57,666 nucleotides of DNA, from positions 1 through 57,666 of the forward strand of contig JAEUJY010000046.1 of the NCBI GenBank assembly GCA_016794525.1. The letters run 5' to 3'. Made by a program: the position numbers and the translations under genes. The stretch is from Myxococcales bacterium (GTDB lineage: Bacteria; Myxococcota_A; Polyangia; Haliangiales; Haliangiaceae). The notes beneath the pieces are model-generated. The model was not told where the DNA came from. It saw nothing but the letters and a program-made list of their open reading frames with translations, and ran no database searches. Below, one piece after another: positions 1-17,077 of this stretch (position 1 is the first letter of the stretch; each line of letters opens with the position of its first letter).

Positions 1-368
1 GGCGGCTCGGGCGGGGGCGCGGCCGCGGCGACCGCGACGGCGGGCGGCGCCGCGACCGGCGGGGCCGGGGCGCGGGCGCTCGGGCGGGCGGAGGCGATCA
101 CGACCGCCACGACGCCGAGCACCGCGACCACGCTGACCACCAGCGCGATCGCCAGCCGGCGGGCGGACGGCGGCGCCGCCGGCGACGGCTCGACGCGCCG
201 GATCGGCGGGTGCGGCGGCAGCCACGTCGACGACGGCCCGGTCAGCGCCTCGACCTCGACCACGCCGCCCGGGACCTCGAGCTCGCAGAACTCGCAGGTG
301 CGGATCGCGACGCCCGGGCGTCGCACCGGCAGGAACGCACCGCAGTTGGGGCACTTCTCGGCGAGCAT
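1..368 (-). CDS. zinc-ribbon, single-TM protein (3' end outside window)
   Basis: The reading frame starts at ATG 368 on the minus strand and runs off the left edge, so about 122 N-terminal residues are visible. Residues 6-9 (CPNC) and 24-27 (CEFC) form two CxxC knuckles typical of a zinc ribbon. They are followed by a Pro-rich linker and one hydrophobic segment at about residues 75-97, then an Ala/Pro-rich stretch presumably outside the membrane. Zinc ribbon plus one membrane helix plus a low-complexity linker is a common myxobacterial layout for envelope-anchored proteins of unknown role. No catalytic domain is visible in the part present. It is divergent from the transglutaminase-like gene. 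Confidence 0.7.
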   Translation of the reverse strand, partial: MLAEKCPNCGAFLPVRRPGVAIRTCEFCELEVPGGVVEVEALTGPSSTWLPPHPPIRRVEPSPAAPPSARRLAIALVVSVVAVLGVVAVVIASARPSARAPAPPVAAPPAVAVAAAAPPPEP

Positions 369-438
369 CGGCCCCAGCGTACACCGCCGTCGCGCGCGGC
401 CGGCCGACGCGAGTTTGCGATCCACCGCGAAGCCTGCC

Positions 439-444
439 TACGAT
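439..444 (+). promoter_or_regulatory. TACGAT -10-like element, leaderless start
   Basis: TACGAT ends 9 nt before ATG 454, inside the only AT-rich stretch of this gap. It fits the TAnnnT pattern seen before many first genes here. No convincing -35 is visible. Confidence 0.4.
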
Positions 445-453
445 CATTTTTCG

Positions 454-1692
454 ATGCGCTGCGCCTGGCCGTTCGTGCTGGCTGTCACCGCCTGTGGCCC
501 CGCCGGGGCCCGGCTCACCGCCGATCCCTTCGACGACCTCGACGTGGCGCCGGCGGCCACCAGCGCCAGCTACGACCTGCGCTGGCACGGCGCGCTGATC
601 GGCGACGCGGTCCAGCGCGACGACGGCCTGCGCCTCGAGCGCCGCGAGCGGATCGTCGTGCGCCGCGGCGCGCAGGCGGTGGTCCACGAGGTCGCGCTGG
701 CGATCGAGCGCGACGGCGCGCGGCCGATCCGGGTCGCGCTCGACGACGGCGACCGCGCCAGCGGCGTCGCGACCGCGACCGACCGCGGCTGGGCGGTCGA
801 GGTCCGCGGCGAGCCGCCGATCGAGCTGCCGTGGGCGCCGCCGTTCGAGGACGTGCTGGCCCACGCCGTCGCCGCCGGCGGCTACCGCGGCCCGGCGCTG
901 CTCGCCGGCTGGGGCTTCGCGATCGCCGACCTCACCGTCGCGCCCACCGGCGACGGCTGGCTGGCGACGCTGGCGATCGACGGCGGCGTCGTCACCGCGC
1001 GCCTGCGCTTCGGCGCCGACGGCCTGCCGACCGAGATCGACAGCGGCGACGGCGTCACCGCGACCCGCCGCCCGGCCGGGGTGCCGGCGCCGCGCTTCGA
1101 TCCGATCGAGGTCGTCGACGGCAACGCGCTGACGATCGACGGCGGCGCCGCCGCGGTGATCGACTTCCCCGACGCGCGGGTCGCGATCCCGGCGGTGCCG
1201 GGGCAGCTGGTGTGGCGCCGCCCGGGCGGCGGCTGGCGGGTCGCGATGTCGGCGGTCGCCCGCGGCGAGCTGGCGCCGGGCCCGGCCGGCCGCGATCGCA
1301 CCGGCGACATCGATCGGCTGACCGCGGCGGTCGCCGACGCGGTGGTCGACGACCTCGGCACCACGACGACGACCGTCGGCGCCGCGCGCGCCGCCACCCG
1401 CGGCGACTGCACCACCCACGCGCTGCAGCTGGTGGCGATGGCCGACGACGCCGGCATCGCCACCCGCGTCGTCACCGGGCTCCGCCTCGACGGCGACCGC
1501 CTGGTGCGCCACCGCTGGGTGGTGGCCTGGACCGGCGGCCGGTGGCGCGCGGTCGACCCCACCTACGGCGAGAGCCCGGCGTCGCCGGCGCTGATCGGCC
1601 TCGCGGTCCACGGCCCGCGCGCCGCCGACCTGGCGATGGCCGACGCGGTGGTCTTCGACGGGCTGGGCGCCCGCGCCCGCGCCGCCGAGTAG
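454..1692 (+). CDS. transglutaminase-like domain lipoprotein
   Basis: A protein of 412 residues. I chose ATG 454 because it gives a short signal peptide ending in a lipobox-like LAVTAC and lies just behind a -10-like TACGAT; the frame is open further upstream but that part reads as non-coding. The C-terminal third carries the transglutaminase/cysteine-protease-like core: Cys319 in GDCTTHA, His353 in HRWVV and Asp368 in AVDPTYGE, the expected Cys-His-Asp order and spacing. The first 300 residues look beta-rich and resemble the N-terminal part of bacterial transglutaminase-like envelope proteins. Activity could be amide hydrolysis or crosslinking; the substrate is unknown. Good confidence for the domain, low for the role. 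Confidence 0.75.
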   Translation: MRCAWPFVLAVTACGPAGARLTADPFDDLDVAPAATSASYDLRWHGALIGDAVQRDDGLRLERRERIVVRRGAQAVVHEVALAIERDGARPIRVALDDGDRASGVATATDRGWAVEVRGEPPIELPWAPPFEDVLAHAVAAGGYRGPALLAGWGFAIADLTVAPTGDGWLATLAIDGGVVTARLRFGADGLPTEIDSGDGVTATRRPAGVPAPRFDPIEVVDGNALTIDGGAAAVIDFPDARVAIPAVPGQLVWRRPGGGWRVAMSAVARGELAPGPAGRDRTGDIDRLTAAVADAVVDDLGTTTTTVGAARAATRGDCTTHALQLVAMADDAGIATRVVTGLRLDGDRLVRHRWVVAWTGGRWRAVDPTYGESPASPALIGLAVHGPRAADLAMADAVVFDGLGARARAAE

Positions 1693-1698
1693 CGACGC

Positions 1699-2496
1699 TC
1701 ACCGGCCGGCCGAGCGGCCGGTCCACGCCTCGTACTCGCCGATGCGCTTGGACAGCGCCGCGAGATCCTCGCCGGCGCGGCTGCGCTCCTCGGCGGCGAC
1801 CACCAGCAGCCCCATCGCCGCCTGCAAGAACCGACCGCCGGGCAGCGCCAGGTTGGCCCCGCGCAGCGCGTAGTCGCGGACCTCGTCGATGCGGAACCCG
1901 ACCTGGCCGATCTGCAGGAAGCCGCCGCTGACCGCGACGGTGTCCGAGCCGACCGCCAGCGCGCGATCGATCTCCTTCTTCGCGGCCCGGCCGCCGTCGC
2001 CGGCCAGCGACGCCTGCAGCCGCCGCTTGGCGTCCTCGTAGACCTCGGGCCGACCGATCGGCGCCGAGCGGGTGTACGGCGCGAGCTGATCGGCGATCCG
2101 CTTGGCGGCCTCGGGGCCGTCGGCGACGTGCAGCGCGACCTCGAGGTCGCCGAGCGCCAGCAGGAGGTCGCGGTTGCGCGAGCGGCGGCGGGCCTCGGCC
2201 AGGCGCTCGAACGCGAAGTAGCCGAGGCCGGCGACCACGAAGATGCCGCCCGGCACCACGCTCAGCGCGCTCAGCGTGGCCCCGACCGCGGCCGCGCCCG
2301 AGGTGACCGCGGCGCTGGTCGGCGAGCGGCCGATCAGCTCGATGCGGTCGAGCAGCCGCGCGTCCAGGCGGATCGCCGGGTTGCCCTGGGGCGCGATCAC
2401 GAGCTCGTAGCCCGCCACGCCGATGCCGCTGCGCGGCAACAGCGACAAGGACGGGCTCGTCGATTCGGCGGCCACGGCCGACGCCGCGGTGGACAT
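1699..2496 (-). CDS. hypothetical membrane protein, 265 aa
   Basis: I do not recognise a family. ATG 2496 sits 7 nt behind a TACACT -10-like element on the minus strand. Residues about 30-60 are polar and beta-like. A Gly/Ala-rich double hydrophobic stretch at about 85-118 could be a membrane hairpin. The C-terminal half alternates charged helices and ends in a helix around the EYEAW motif. It converges on the transglutaminase-like gene with a 6-nt gap and diverges from the thioredoxin operon. Codon use matches the neighbours, which supports it being real. Confidence 0.6.
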   Translation of the reverse strand: MSTAASAVAAESTSPSLSLLPRSGIGVAGYELVIAPQGNPAIRLDARLLDRIELIGRSPTSAAVTSGAAAVGATLSALSVVPGGIFVVAGLGYFAFERLAEARRRSRNRDLLLALGDLEVALHVADGPEAAKRIADQLAPYTRSAPIGRPEVYEDAKRRLQASLAGDGGRAAKKEIDRALAVGSDTVAVSGGFLQIGQVGFRIDEVRDYALRGANLALPGGRFLQAAMGLLVVAAEERSRAGEDLAALSKRIGEYEAWTGRSAGR

Positions 2497-2503
2497 CGTC
2501 CCG

Positions 2504-2509
2504 AGTGTA
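2504..2509 (-). promoter_or_regulatory. TACACT -10-like element
   Basis: Minus-strand TACACT, 7 nt before ATG 2496. It is the left half of a divergent promoter pair with the TACACT/TACAGT elements only about 64 nt apart. Confidence 0.4.
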
Positions 2510-2572
2510 GCAGGCGACGACGTGTCGCGGCGGCCCGCCGCGGAGGCCGCGTTGCGCCGGCCCCGGCTCTGC

Positions 2573-2578
2573 TACAGT
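2573..2578 (+). promoter_or_regulatory. TACAGT -10-like element of the TlpA operon
   Basis: TACAGT ends 6 nt before ATG 2585. A possible TTGCGC -35 lies at 2552-2557 with a short 15-nt spacer. The spacing implies a leaderless or nearly leaderless mRNA. Confidence 0.45.
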
Positions 2579-2584
2579 GGCCCC

Positions 2585-3217
<633 letters not shown>

Positions 3218-3218
3218 C

Positions 3219-3583
3219 ATGGCGCGCATCCTGGTGGTCGACGACGAGCTCGACGTGGTGCGCATGGTCGCGCGCACGCTCGAGGCGCGCGGCCACACCG
3301 TCGAGGTGGCCCGCGACGGCGAGGCCGCGCTGGCGCTGATCGCCCGCCAGGTCCCCGAGCTGCTGGTGATCGACGCCAACCTGCCGCGGCTCGACGGCGC
3401 CGAGGTGTGCCGGCGGCTGCGCGCCGACCCCGCGACCAAGGCGCTGCCGATCGTCATGATGTGCTCGGCGTACGTCAGCCTGACCGACGCCCAGGCCGAG
3501 CAAGGCCCCGACGAGCTGGTGATGAAGCCGTTCGTCCGCGAGACGCTGATCCGCAACGTCGAGCGCCTGCTCAAGCCGCGCCC

Positions 3584-3587
<4 letters not shown>
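3219..3587 (+). CDS. stand-alone response-regulator receiver (CheY-like)
   Basis: A 122-residue protein made only of a receiver domain. The acidic pocket is Asp8-Asp9, the phospho-acceptor is Asp52 in VIDANLPR, the switch Ser is Ser83 and the conserved Lys is Lys103 in MKPF. All the functional residues are present, so it should be phosphorylated. It has no output domain and must act by protein contact. It starts 1 nt after the thioredoxin stop and its own stop overlaps the CobW start (ATGA). No cognate kinase is adjacent. Confidence 0.9.
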
Positions 3588-4534
<947 letters not shown>

Positions 4535-4546
4535 GCCGCCGCCGGC

Positions 4547-7438
<2,892 letters not shown>

Positions 7439-7445
7439 CGCCGCG

Positions 7446-7458
7446 ATTGTAGTAGAGT
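7446..7458. promoter_or_regulatory. back-to-back divergent -10 elements in a 28-bp gap
   Basis: On the minus strand TACAAT (7446-7451) lies 7 nt before ATG 7438. On the plus strand TAGAGT (7453-7458) lies 8 nt before ATG 7467. The two -10 boxes are one base apart, so two polymerases could not bind together and any -35 contact would fall inside the opposite gene. Confidence 0.5.
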
Positions 7459-7466
7459 CCCGCGCC

Positions 7467-7823
7467 ATGTGGATCCTCCGCGCCCTGCCCCTCGCCCTCG
7501 TCCTCGCCGCCTGCGGCGGCAAGTCCACCCCGCCGGCCGACAAGCCGGGTGACGGCTCGGGCAGCGCGCCCCCGCCGATCACGATCGACACCAGCAAGCT
7601 CGGCAGCGCCTGCGGCGAGGGCGACGCCTGCCCCGACGGCCTGCTGTGCGCGAAGTACTACGGCATCGCCGGCCCGTCGGGCCCGGAGTTCTCGAGCTGC
7701 GAGATCGCGTGCGACACCGGCCAGGCCTGCCCCGACGGCACCGCCTGCGTCACGATCGCCGACGGCCCGGGCGCGGTGTGCCGCGTGACCGAGGGCGACG
7801 CGCCGCCGCCGGTCGCCGAGTAG
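7467..7823 (+). CDS. small Cys-rich lipoprotein
   Basis: A 118-residue protein with a clear lipobox LAAC (Cys16). After a Pro/Gly/Ser linker come eight cysteines arranged as two similar units around the repeated CPDGLLC and CPDGTAC motifs, which could give four disulfides. Such Cys-rich modules are common in secreted myxobacterial proteins; no enzymatic motif is visible. It is divergent from the metalloprotease gene across a 28-bp promoter gap, so the two may be co-regulated or mutually exclusive. Confidence 0.75.
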   Translation: MWILRALPLALVLAACGGKSTPPADKPGDGSGSAPPPITIDTSKLGSACGEGDACPDGLLCAKYYGIAGPSGPEFSSCEIACDTGQACPDGTACVTIADGPGAVCRVTEGDAPPPVAE

Positions 7824-7840
7824 CCGAGCGAGCGTAGCGA

Positions 7841-7866
7841 GCGAGGCTATCCTCCGTGAGCCTCGC
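7841..7866. terminator. hairpin between convergent genes
   Basis: GCGAGGCT (7841-7848) pairs perfectly with AGCCTCGC (7859-7866) around a 10-nt loop. It lies between the convergent lipoprotein and FHA-regulator genes, where a bidirectional terminator would be expected. No T-run follows. Confidence 0.45.
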
Positions 7867-7908
7867 GTCGCGAAGCGATCCGTGGCGAGCCTCCTCACCA
7901 AGCCGGCG

Positions 7909-7932
7909 CGGCGCGGCGCGGCGCGGCGCGGC
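7909..7932. repeat. short GCGGC-type tandem repeat
   Basis: Five to six tandem copies of the pentamer gcgcg/gcggc immediately downstream of the FHA-regulator stop codon (TAG at 7935 on the minus strand). It is probably slippage-generated low-complexity DNA. Confidence 0.5.
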
Positions 7933-7934
7933 GG

Positions 7935-9380
7935 CTACTCTTCGTCGTCGTCAGGGCCGACCGCGCCCATCGCCTCGATCTCGTACTTCTTCATCAGCTT
8001 GCGGAAGTACTTGCGATCGATGTCGGCGTCGCGCGCGGCGTGCGAGATGTTGCCGCCGTGGCGCTTGAGCAGCGAGACGATGTAGTCGCGCTCGAAGCTC
8101 GACACCCACCGCTCCTTGGCGTCCTTGAAGGTGACGCCGTCGAGCAGCTCGTCGGGCGGCCGCGGCGCCGAGGCGGTGCGCGGCTCGGCGGTGAGCGCCC
8201 GGCCGGCCGGCGGCGTGCGCACCGCGTCGCGCAGGTTGTCGGGCAGGTCGTCGACGTCGATCTGCTCGCCGTCGGCGAACGACACCGCGCGCTCGATCAC
8301 GTTGACCAGCTCGCGGACGTTGCCCGGCCAGGCGTAGCCGGCCAGCGCCAGCTGGGCCTCGCGGGTCAGGCCGCGGACGCGGGCCCGGCCGTCGGCGCCC
8401 TGGTTGTAGGGGGCGGTGTCGAGGAAGTGCTGCACCAGCGCGGCGATGTCGTCGGGGCGATCGCGCAGCGCCGGCAGCCGCAGCCGGACCACCGAGAGCC
8501 GGTAGAACAGGTCCTGGCGGAAGCGGCCGGCCCGGACCTCGTCCTCGAGGTTGCGGTTGGTCGCGGCGATGATGCGGACGTCGACCTTGGCGGTCTTGGC
8601 GCCGCCGACCCGGCGCACCTCGCGCTGCTCGAGCGCGCGCAGGAGCTTGGGCTGCAGGTCGAGCGGCAGCTCGCCGAGCTCGTCGAGGACCAGCGTGCCG
8701 CCGTCGGCCAGCTCGAACAGCCCCTGCCGGGTCATCACCGCGCCGGTGAAGCTGCCCTTCTCGTGGCCGAACAGCTCGCTCTCGATCAGGTTGGGCGGCA
8801 CGGCGCCGCAGTCGAAGACCACCAGCTCCTTGGCCGCGCGCGGCGACAGGTTGTGGATGGTCTGGGCCACGACCTCCTTGCCGGTGCCGGTCTCGCCCTC
8901 GATGACGACGGTGGTGTTGGTCGGGGCGATGCGCTCGAGGATCGAGTACATCTCGCGCATCCGCGGGTTGCCGCCGACCAGCCCGCCCAGGCGATCGGCG
9001 CGCGACGGGACGATCGACACCTCCTCCTCGCGGGCGTGGAACCGCAGCTGGCTCTGGCCGACGCCGATCGTGCACCCGGGCTTGAGGAACGCCTCGCGGA
9101 TCCGGACCTTGTTGATGAACGTGCCGTTGGTCGAGCGCAGATCGACCAGCACGTAGCCGGTGTCCTCCTGGACGATCTTGCAGTGGTAGCGCGAGACCGT
9201 CTCGTCGCGGACGACGACGTCGTTGTCGTCCATCGAGCCGATCCGGATCTCGTCCTTCTCGAACAGCCACTCCTCGTCGGTCTCGACCGCGCCCAGCACG
9301 CACTGCCGCAGGTGCAGCGTCGGGCCGCGCTCGAGGAACGCGACCTTGGTCGGCGGGACGAAGTCCGGGAACTTCTTCAT
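7935..9380 (-). CDS. FHA-domain sigma54-dependent transcriptional activator
   Basis: A 481-residue protein. The FHA domain spans about residues 40-115 with the phosphothreonine-binding signature (RIGS 46-49, SRYHC 63-67, STNGT 83-87). The AAA+ sigma54-activation domain follows: Walker A GETGTGKE 162-169, the sigma54-contact loop GSFTGA 209-214 in place of GAFTGA, and Walker [10 protein letters not shown] Fis-type helix-turn-helix is at about 430-470. There is no receiver domain, so the trigger is most likely binding to a phosphothreonine made by a Hanks-type kinase, as in characterised myxobacterial FHA activators. An acidic DDDEE tail ends the protein. Start ATG 9380 lies 11 nt behind TACCAT. 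It is divergent from a second sigma54 activator. Confidence 0.9.
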   Translation of the reverse strand: MKKFPDFVPPTKVAFLERGPTLHLRQCVLGAVETDEEWLFEKDEIRIGSMDDNDVVVRDETVSRYHCKIVQEDTGYVLVDLRSTNGTFINKVRIREAFLKPGCTIGVGQSQLRFHAREEEVSIVPSRADRLGGLVGGNPRMREMYSILERIAPTNTTVVIEGETGTGKEVVAQTIHNLSPRAAKELVVFDCGAVPPNLIESELFGHEKGSFTGAVMTRQGLFELADGGTLVLDELGELPLDLQPKLLRALEQREVRRVGGAKTAKVDVRIIAATNRNLEDEVRAGRFRQDLFYRLSVVRLRLPALRDRPDDIAALVQHFLDTAPYNQGADGRARVRGLTREAQLALAGYAWPGNVRELVNVIERAVSFADGEQIDVDDLPDNLRDAVRTPPAGRALTAEPRTASAPRPPDELLDGVTFKDAKERWVSSFERDYIVSLLKRHGGNISHAARDADIDRKYFRKLMKKYEIEAMGAVGPDDDEE

Positions 9381-9391
9381 CGGTCGCGGTG

Positions 9392-9397
9392 ATGGTA
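9392..9397 (-). promoter_or_regulatory. TACCAT -10-like element
   Basis: Minus-strand TACCAT 11 nt before ATG 9380 of the FHA activator. It lies 31 nt from the opposing TACCGT element. Confidence 0.35.
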
Positions 9398-9428
9398 ACC
9401 GAACCCCACCACCGCCGCGCCGGTGCGA

Positions 9429-9434
9429 TACCGT
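9429..9434 (+). promoter_or_regulatory. TACCGT -10-like element
   Basis: TACCGT ends 10 nt before the GTG 9445 start of the large activator gene. A weaker element, in line with the spacing seen elsewhere. Confidence 0.35.
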
Positions 9435-9444
9435 TAGTGGCTCC

Positions 9445-13457
<4,013 letters not shown>

Positions 13458-13514
13458 ATCGTCGCAGGCGCGTGGCTCGCCGCGGCGGCGACGGCGTGCT
13501 ACCGCTCCCCAGCC

Positions 13515-13817
13515 GTGAAGGACCGCGCCTCGCCCTTCAGCCGCAAGCACCGCCGCTACTGGCTGACCACGGCGGGCGGCATGGTGGTGATCATGTCGGT
13601 GAACCTCGGCCTGGGGTTCGGCGTGATGCGGTGCAAGGTCGACCCGCCGCCCAAGCCCGACTACCGGCCGATCCCGCCGGTGGTGTTGCCGCCCGACGCG
13701 GCGCTCGACGGGCCCGACGCGGCGCTCGCCACGCCCGACGCCGGCGATCCGGCCGCCGCCGCGCTCGACGCCGCCGCCGCCCTCGACGCGCTACTCCCAG
13801 ACCACGTCGAACGGTAG
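13515..13817 (+). CDS. hypothetical single-TM small protein
   Basis: A 100-residue reading frame from GTG 13515. A basic N-terminus (KHRRYW) is followed by one hydrophobic segment at about residues 17-38 and then a Pro/Ala/Asp-rich low-complexity tail. I recognise no family. Its last 27 nt overlap the end of the convergent SppA gene at 13791. The TACCGC at 13500-13505 is a weak -10-like match. The low-complexity tail means the true C-terminus could differ. Confidence 0.45.
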   Translation: MKDRASPFSRKHRRYWLTTAGGMVVIMSVNLGLGFGVMRCKVDPPPKPDYRPIPPVVLPPDAALDGPDAALATPDAGDPAAAALDAAAALDALLPDHVER

Positions 13818-16334
13818 CCGCGCCTGGGCGCCGCCCGGCGTCACCAGCAGCGCCGGCGGCACCGCGCCCAGCGCCGCGCGCACCACCGGCAGCTCGAGCA
13901 CGCTCGGCTCGGCGGCGGCCGACACGCCGAGCAGCCGCGCCACGCTGCCGAGCAGCCCGCCGGTCTCGCGCGGCAGCTCGATCAGCCGCACCTTGGCGTC
14001 GTCGGCCAGGCCGGCCTGGCGCTTGGCGTAGGCCAGCGCGTCGGTCACGCCGCCGATCTCGTCGACCAGGCCGATCGGCTGGGCCTGGGCCCCGGTCCAC
14101 ACGTGGCCGCGGCCGATCGCGTCGACCTCGTCGGCGGTCTTGCCGCGGCCCCGGGCCACCGCGTCGGTGAACCGGCCGTAGAAGTAGCGCAGGCGATCGA
14201 GCAAGACCGCGCGCTCCTCCTCGGTGTACGGCCGGAACAGGCTCTCCATGTCGGCGCGCGCGCCGCGGCGGAAGCTCTCGGTGGTCACGCCGAGCTTGGC
14301 CAGCAGCCCCGACAGATCGAACTTGCCGTAGAAGATGCCGATCGACCCGGTCAGCGTCGTCGCGTCGGCGAAGATGCGATCGCAGCCGGCGGCCAGGAAG
14401 TAGCCGCCCGACGCCGCGACGTCGCCCATCGAGCAGACGATCGGCTTGACGCCGCGGGTCGCGAACACCTCGCGCGCCATCAGCTCGGAGGCCAGCGCGC
14501 TGCCGCCGGGCGAGTCGATGCGCAGCACGATCGCCTTGACGTCGGGGTGGGCGCGGGCCGCGGCCAGCTGCGCCGCCAGCGTCTCGCCACCGACCAGCTT
14601 GCGGCCGAGCAGCGGGATCGTGCGCGACGCGCCGTCGATGATGTCGCCGTCGGCGTAGATGATCGCGACCGCCGGCCGCTGCCAGCGATCGTCCTTGAGC
14701 CGGGGCGCGGTGCCCAGCGGCGCCAGCCCGCCCAGCTCCTTGGCGATCAGCTCGACCGCGGCGCTGGGCTCGACGACGGCGTCGACCAGGCGGTGATCGT
14801 CCTTGAGCTGGCCGGCGGTGTACGGCCCGCCGTCGACCAGCTGGCGCACGACGTCGGGGTCGAGGCCGCGCGCCGTGGCGATGCCGTCGACGAACGTCGC
14901 CCACATGCCGTCGTAGAGCGCGTCGCGCTGCGCGGCGGCGGCCGGCGTCGGCCCGCGCTCGGTGTACTGCTCGGGCGCGCTCTTGTACTCGGCGATCTTC
15001 TCGAACTGCGGCTCGACGCCGAGGTGATCGAACAGCCCGCGCAGGTACAGCGTCGTGCCGGCGAAGCCGATCAGCCGCACGCCGCCGCCGGGGTCGAGGT
15101 AGACCTTGTCGGCCGCCGACGCCAGCCAGTAGTCGCGGGCGGTCGCCGCCACCAGGTACGCGAACACCTTCTTGCCGCTGGCCCGCACCCGCGCCACCTC
15201 GCGGCGCAGCTCCTCGAGCGAGGCCCAGCCGGCGCCGACGCCGTCGATCGCGAGGATGACGCCGGCGACGTCGGGATCGCGGGCGATCGCGCGCAGCCGC
15301 AGCGCCGCACGCACGACGGCCCGGGCCGACTGCGCGCCCGAGAACTCGAGGCGCTCGAGCCGCGGCTCGCCGCCCAGCACCGACGGCGACGGCCGCTCCG
15401 ACCAGCGCGCGATGACCGTCGCGCCGGGGGCGCGCACGCCGTCGGCGATCCGCGCGCTGCCGTAGGCGCCGGCGGTGACGGTGCCGAACGACAGCGCCAG
15501 GCCGGCGGTGAAGCGCAGGTCGCGCGCGGCCTCGGCGCGGGTGTCGCCGGTGCCGGTGGTGACGATCCGGGTCAGCGCGCGGCTGGCGCCGGCCGCCTCG
15601 AGCACGACGCCGGGCGCGAGCCGGGCCGCGACCCGCAGGCCGCCGTCGAGATCGGCGCGCCGCCCGCCGGCCGGCTCGGCGACGCCGCCGCCCAGCCCGA
15701 GCTCCAGCCGATCGGTGCCGAGCGGGCGCACCACCAGCTCGGCGTCGAGGCGGCGGTGCAGCGCGGCGGCGCCGACCGCCGGGGCGTTGAGGTCGCGGCC
15801 GACCGCGCCGAACGCGAGGTGGTTGCCCCACCGGGTCGCGACGCCGACGTCGACCGACGACACGCCGGCGATCGGCCCGTCGCCGAAGCCGCGGTGCCAG
15901 GCGACGCCGACGCCCCACCCCGGCCACGGCGCGAGCGCGAGCGCGGCGGTGAGGCGCGCCGGCGTGCCGGGATCCGGCGCCAGCGCGGCGCGCGGCGGCA
16001 GGCCGACCTCGAGCCCGGCCGCCACCGCGAACCGGCGCACGAACCGCCCGCCGAGCGGCGCCGCCGCGTAGCCGCCGACCCCGGCGCCGGTCGACGCGGC
16101 GTCGGCGGGCGCGACGCCGGTGGCGGCGACGACGAGGCTCTGCCCGTCGAGGAAGTACAGGCCGCCGGGGTTGGCCACGACGGCGCGCGCGTCTTGATCG
16201 CCGGCCAGCGCGGTGGGCGGCAGGTCGATCGCGCCGGTCGGATCGTCGGCGTACGGGCCGTCGTCGGCCCGCGCCGCCGCCAGCCCCAGGCCGGCGACGA
16301 CGCCGGCGATCGTCACGACGTAGCGGGTGTGCAT
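13791..16334 (-). CDS. sppA: SppA-family signal peptide peptidase with N-terminal barrel-like extension
   Basis: An 847-residue protein with a signal peptide (about 1-22, cut near AARA). The C-terminal 550 residues are a duplicated SppA/S49 protease: Lys451 in AEYKSAPE and Ser642 in [12 protein letters not shown] form the Ser/Lys dyad, 191 residues apart as expected for the long SppA type. Residues about 23-310 are not part of SppA. They are beta-rich and start with [17 protein letters not shown], resembling the start of FadL/PorV-type outer-membrane barrels. SppA normally sits in the cytoplasmic membrane and cleaves remnant signal peptides; here the fusion suggests a location at the outer membrane. 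Start ATG 16334 follows TAACCT by 8 nt. Confidence 0.85.
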   Translation of the reverse strand: MHTRYVVTIAGVVAGLGLAAARADDGPYADDPTGAIDLPPTALAGDQDARAVVANPGGLYFLDGQSLVVAATGVAPADAASTGAGVGGYAAAPLGGRFVRRFAVAAGLEVGLPPRAALAPDPGTPARLTAALALAPWPGWGVGVAWHRGFGDGPIAGVSSVDVGVATRWGNHLAFGAVGRDLNAPAVGAAALHRRLDAELVVRPLGTDRLELGLGGGVAEPAGGRRADLDGGLRVAARLAPGVVLEAAGASRALTRIVTTGTGDTRAEAARDLRFTAGLALSFGTVTAGAYGSARIADGVRAPGATVIARWSERPSPSVLGGEPRLERLEFSGAQSARAVVRAALRLRAIARDPDVAGVILAIDGVGAGWASLEELRREVARVRASGKKVFAYLVAATARDYWLASAADKVYLDPGGGVRLIGFAGTTLYLRGLFDHLGVEPQFEKIAEYKSAPEQYTERGPTPAAAAQRDALYDGMWATFVDGIATARGLDPDVVRQLVDGGPYTAGQLKDDHRLVDAVVEPSAAVELIAKELGGLAPLGTAPRLKDDRWQRPAVAIIYADGDIIDGASRTIPLLGRKLVGGETLAAQLAAARAHPDVKAIVLRIDSPGGSALASELMAREVFATRGVKPIVCSMGDVAASGGYFLAAGCDRIFADATTLTGSIGIFYGKFDLSGLLAKLGVTTESFRRGARADMESLFRPYTEEERAVLLDRLRYFYGRFTDAVARGRGKTADEVDAIGRGHVWTGAQAQPIGLVDEIGGVTDALAYAKRQAGLADDAKVRLIELPRETGGLLGSVARLLGVSAAAEPSVLELPVVRAALGAVPPALLVTPGGAQARLPFDVVWE

Positions 16335-16342
16335 CGGCGCAG

Positions 16343-16348
16343 AGGTTA
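16343..16348 (-). promoter_or_regulatory. TAACCT -10-like element of sppA
   Basis: Minus-strand TAACCT, 8 nt before ATG 16334. Confidence 0.35.
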
Positions 16349-16413
16349 GGGCCCCCGAGCGGACAAGTCGATCGCTGATCGCGGCCGAGGCGCCCGGATG
16401 GCAAGGCGCCGGC

Positions 16414-16460
16414 GAGGACCGGAAGAGAGCGTCCTCGTTGGACGTGACCTGAGGACCGGA
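16414..16460 (+). repeat. GAGGACCGGA direct repeat with GTCCTC inverted partner
   Basis: GAGGACCGGA occurs at 16414-16423 and again at 16451-16460. Between them GTCCTC (16431-16436) can pair with either copy, giving mutually exclusive hairpins. It lies in the 249-bp gap between the divergent sppA and cNMP-binding genes, which otherwise holds only the two -10-like elements. Confidence 0.4.
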
Positions 16461-16571
16461 GCCGGCAACGCCGCCAGCCGGGATGGATCGGCCGCGAGAA
16501 CGACCGAGTTGTTCGCTCGGGGGCCCTTGGCGCAGGTCGACGCCGCCGCCCCGGCGCGCGCGGTTCGAGCG

Positions 16572-16577
16572 TATAGT
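16572..16577 (+). promoter_or_regulatory. TATAGT -10-like element
   Basis: TATAGT, the best -10 match in this gap, ends 6 nt before GTG 16584. This supports that start over the upstream in-frame ATG at 16398. Confidence 0.5.
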
Positions 16578-16583
16578 CCGATC

Positions 16584-17048
16584 GTGTCGACGGCGCGACT
16601 GCTCGAGCACCACCCCCTGCTGGCGCGGGTCGGCCCCGATCACCTCAACCGGATCGCCAAGGCCGGCGAGCTCGAGACCTTTCACGCCGGCGAGGTGGTG
16701 GTCACCGAGGGCAGCCTCGGCGACGCGCTCTACCTGGTGCTGACCGGCGAGGTCGAGGTGTCCAAGGCCGGCCACCCGTTGGCCCGCCTCGCCGCCGGCA
16801 ACTTCTTCGGCGAGATGGCGCTGGTCGAGCCGGCGCCGCGCTCGGCGACGGTCACCGCGGCGGCGTCGTCGTTCCTGTTCCGGCTGCCGTACCTCGAGCT
16901 GCAGCAGCTGCTGCGCCACGACCCGCGCGCCGGCAGCGCGCTGCTGGTCGAGGTGGTCAAGACGCTGTCCGAGCGGCTGCGCGAGGCCAACCGGATGGTG
17001 TCGTCGGTCGGCGAGCTGGCCGACTGGCTGGCCGGCTCGCTGGTGTGA
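16584..17048 (+). CDS. cyclic nucleotide-binding domain protein
   Basis: A 154-residue protein consisting of a single CNB (CAP_ED) domain. The phosphate-binding cassette region reads FFGEMALVEPAPRSAT, matching the conserved FGE-(x)-A-L...PRSA signature. The preceding GEVVVTEG and LTGEVEVSK strands are typical. There is no HTH, so it is a ligand-sensing regulatory subunit or adaptor, not a CRP-type transcription factor. A C-terminal helix of about 40 residues with a SERLREANRM stretch may dimerise. GTG 16584 is preferred because of the TATAGT just upstream. Ligand (cAMP, cGMP or other) unknown. Confidence 0.8.
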   Translation: MSTARLLEHHPLLARVGPDHLNRIAKAGELETFHAGEVVVTEGSLGDALYLVLTGEVEVSKAGHPLARLAAGNFFGEMALVEPAPRSATVTAAASSFLFRLPYLELQQLLRHDPRAGSALLVEVVKTLSERLREANRMVSSVGELADWLAGSLV

Positions 17049-17065
17049 GCGGCCGCGAGTTGCGG

Positions 17066-17071
17066 TAGGGT
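17066..17071 (+). promoter_or_regulatory. TAGGGT -10-like element
   Basis: TAGGGT ends 6 nt before GTG 17078, the first gene of the methyltransferase-antiporter-thioredoxin operon. Confidence 0.45.
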
Positions 17072-17077
17072 CGGCGC

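Noticed and set aside
16398-16583. Upstream ATG 16398 as start of the cNMP-binding gene
   Set aside because: The extra 62 residues are Arg/Ala-rich with no fold, and a TATAGT -10-like box lies between it and GTG 16584.
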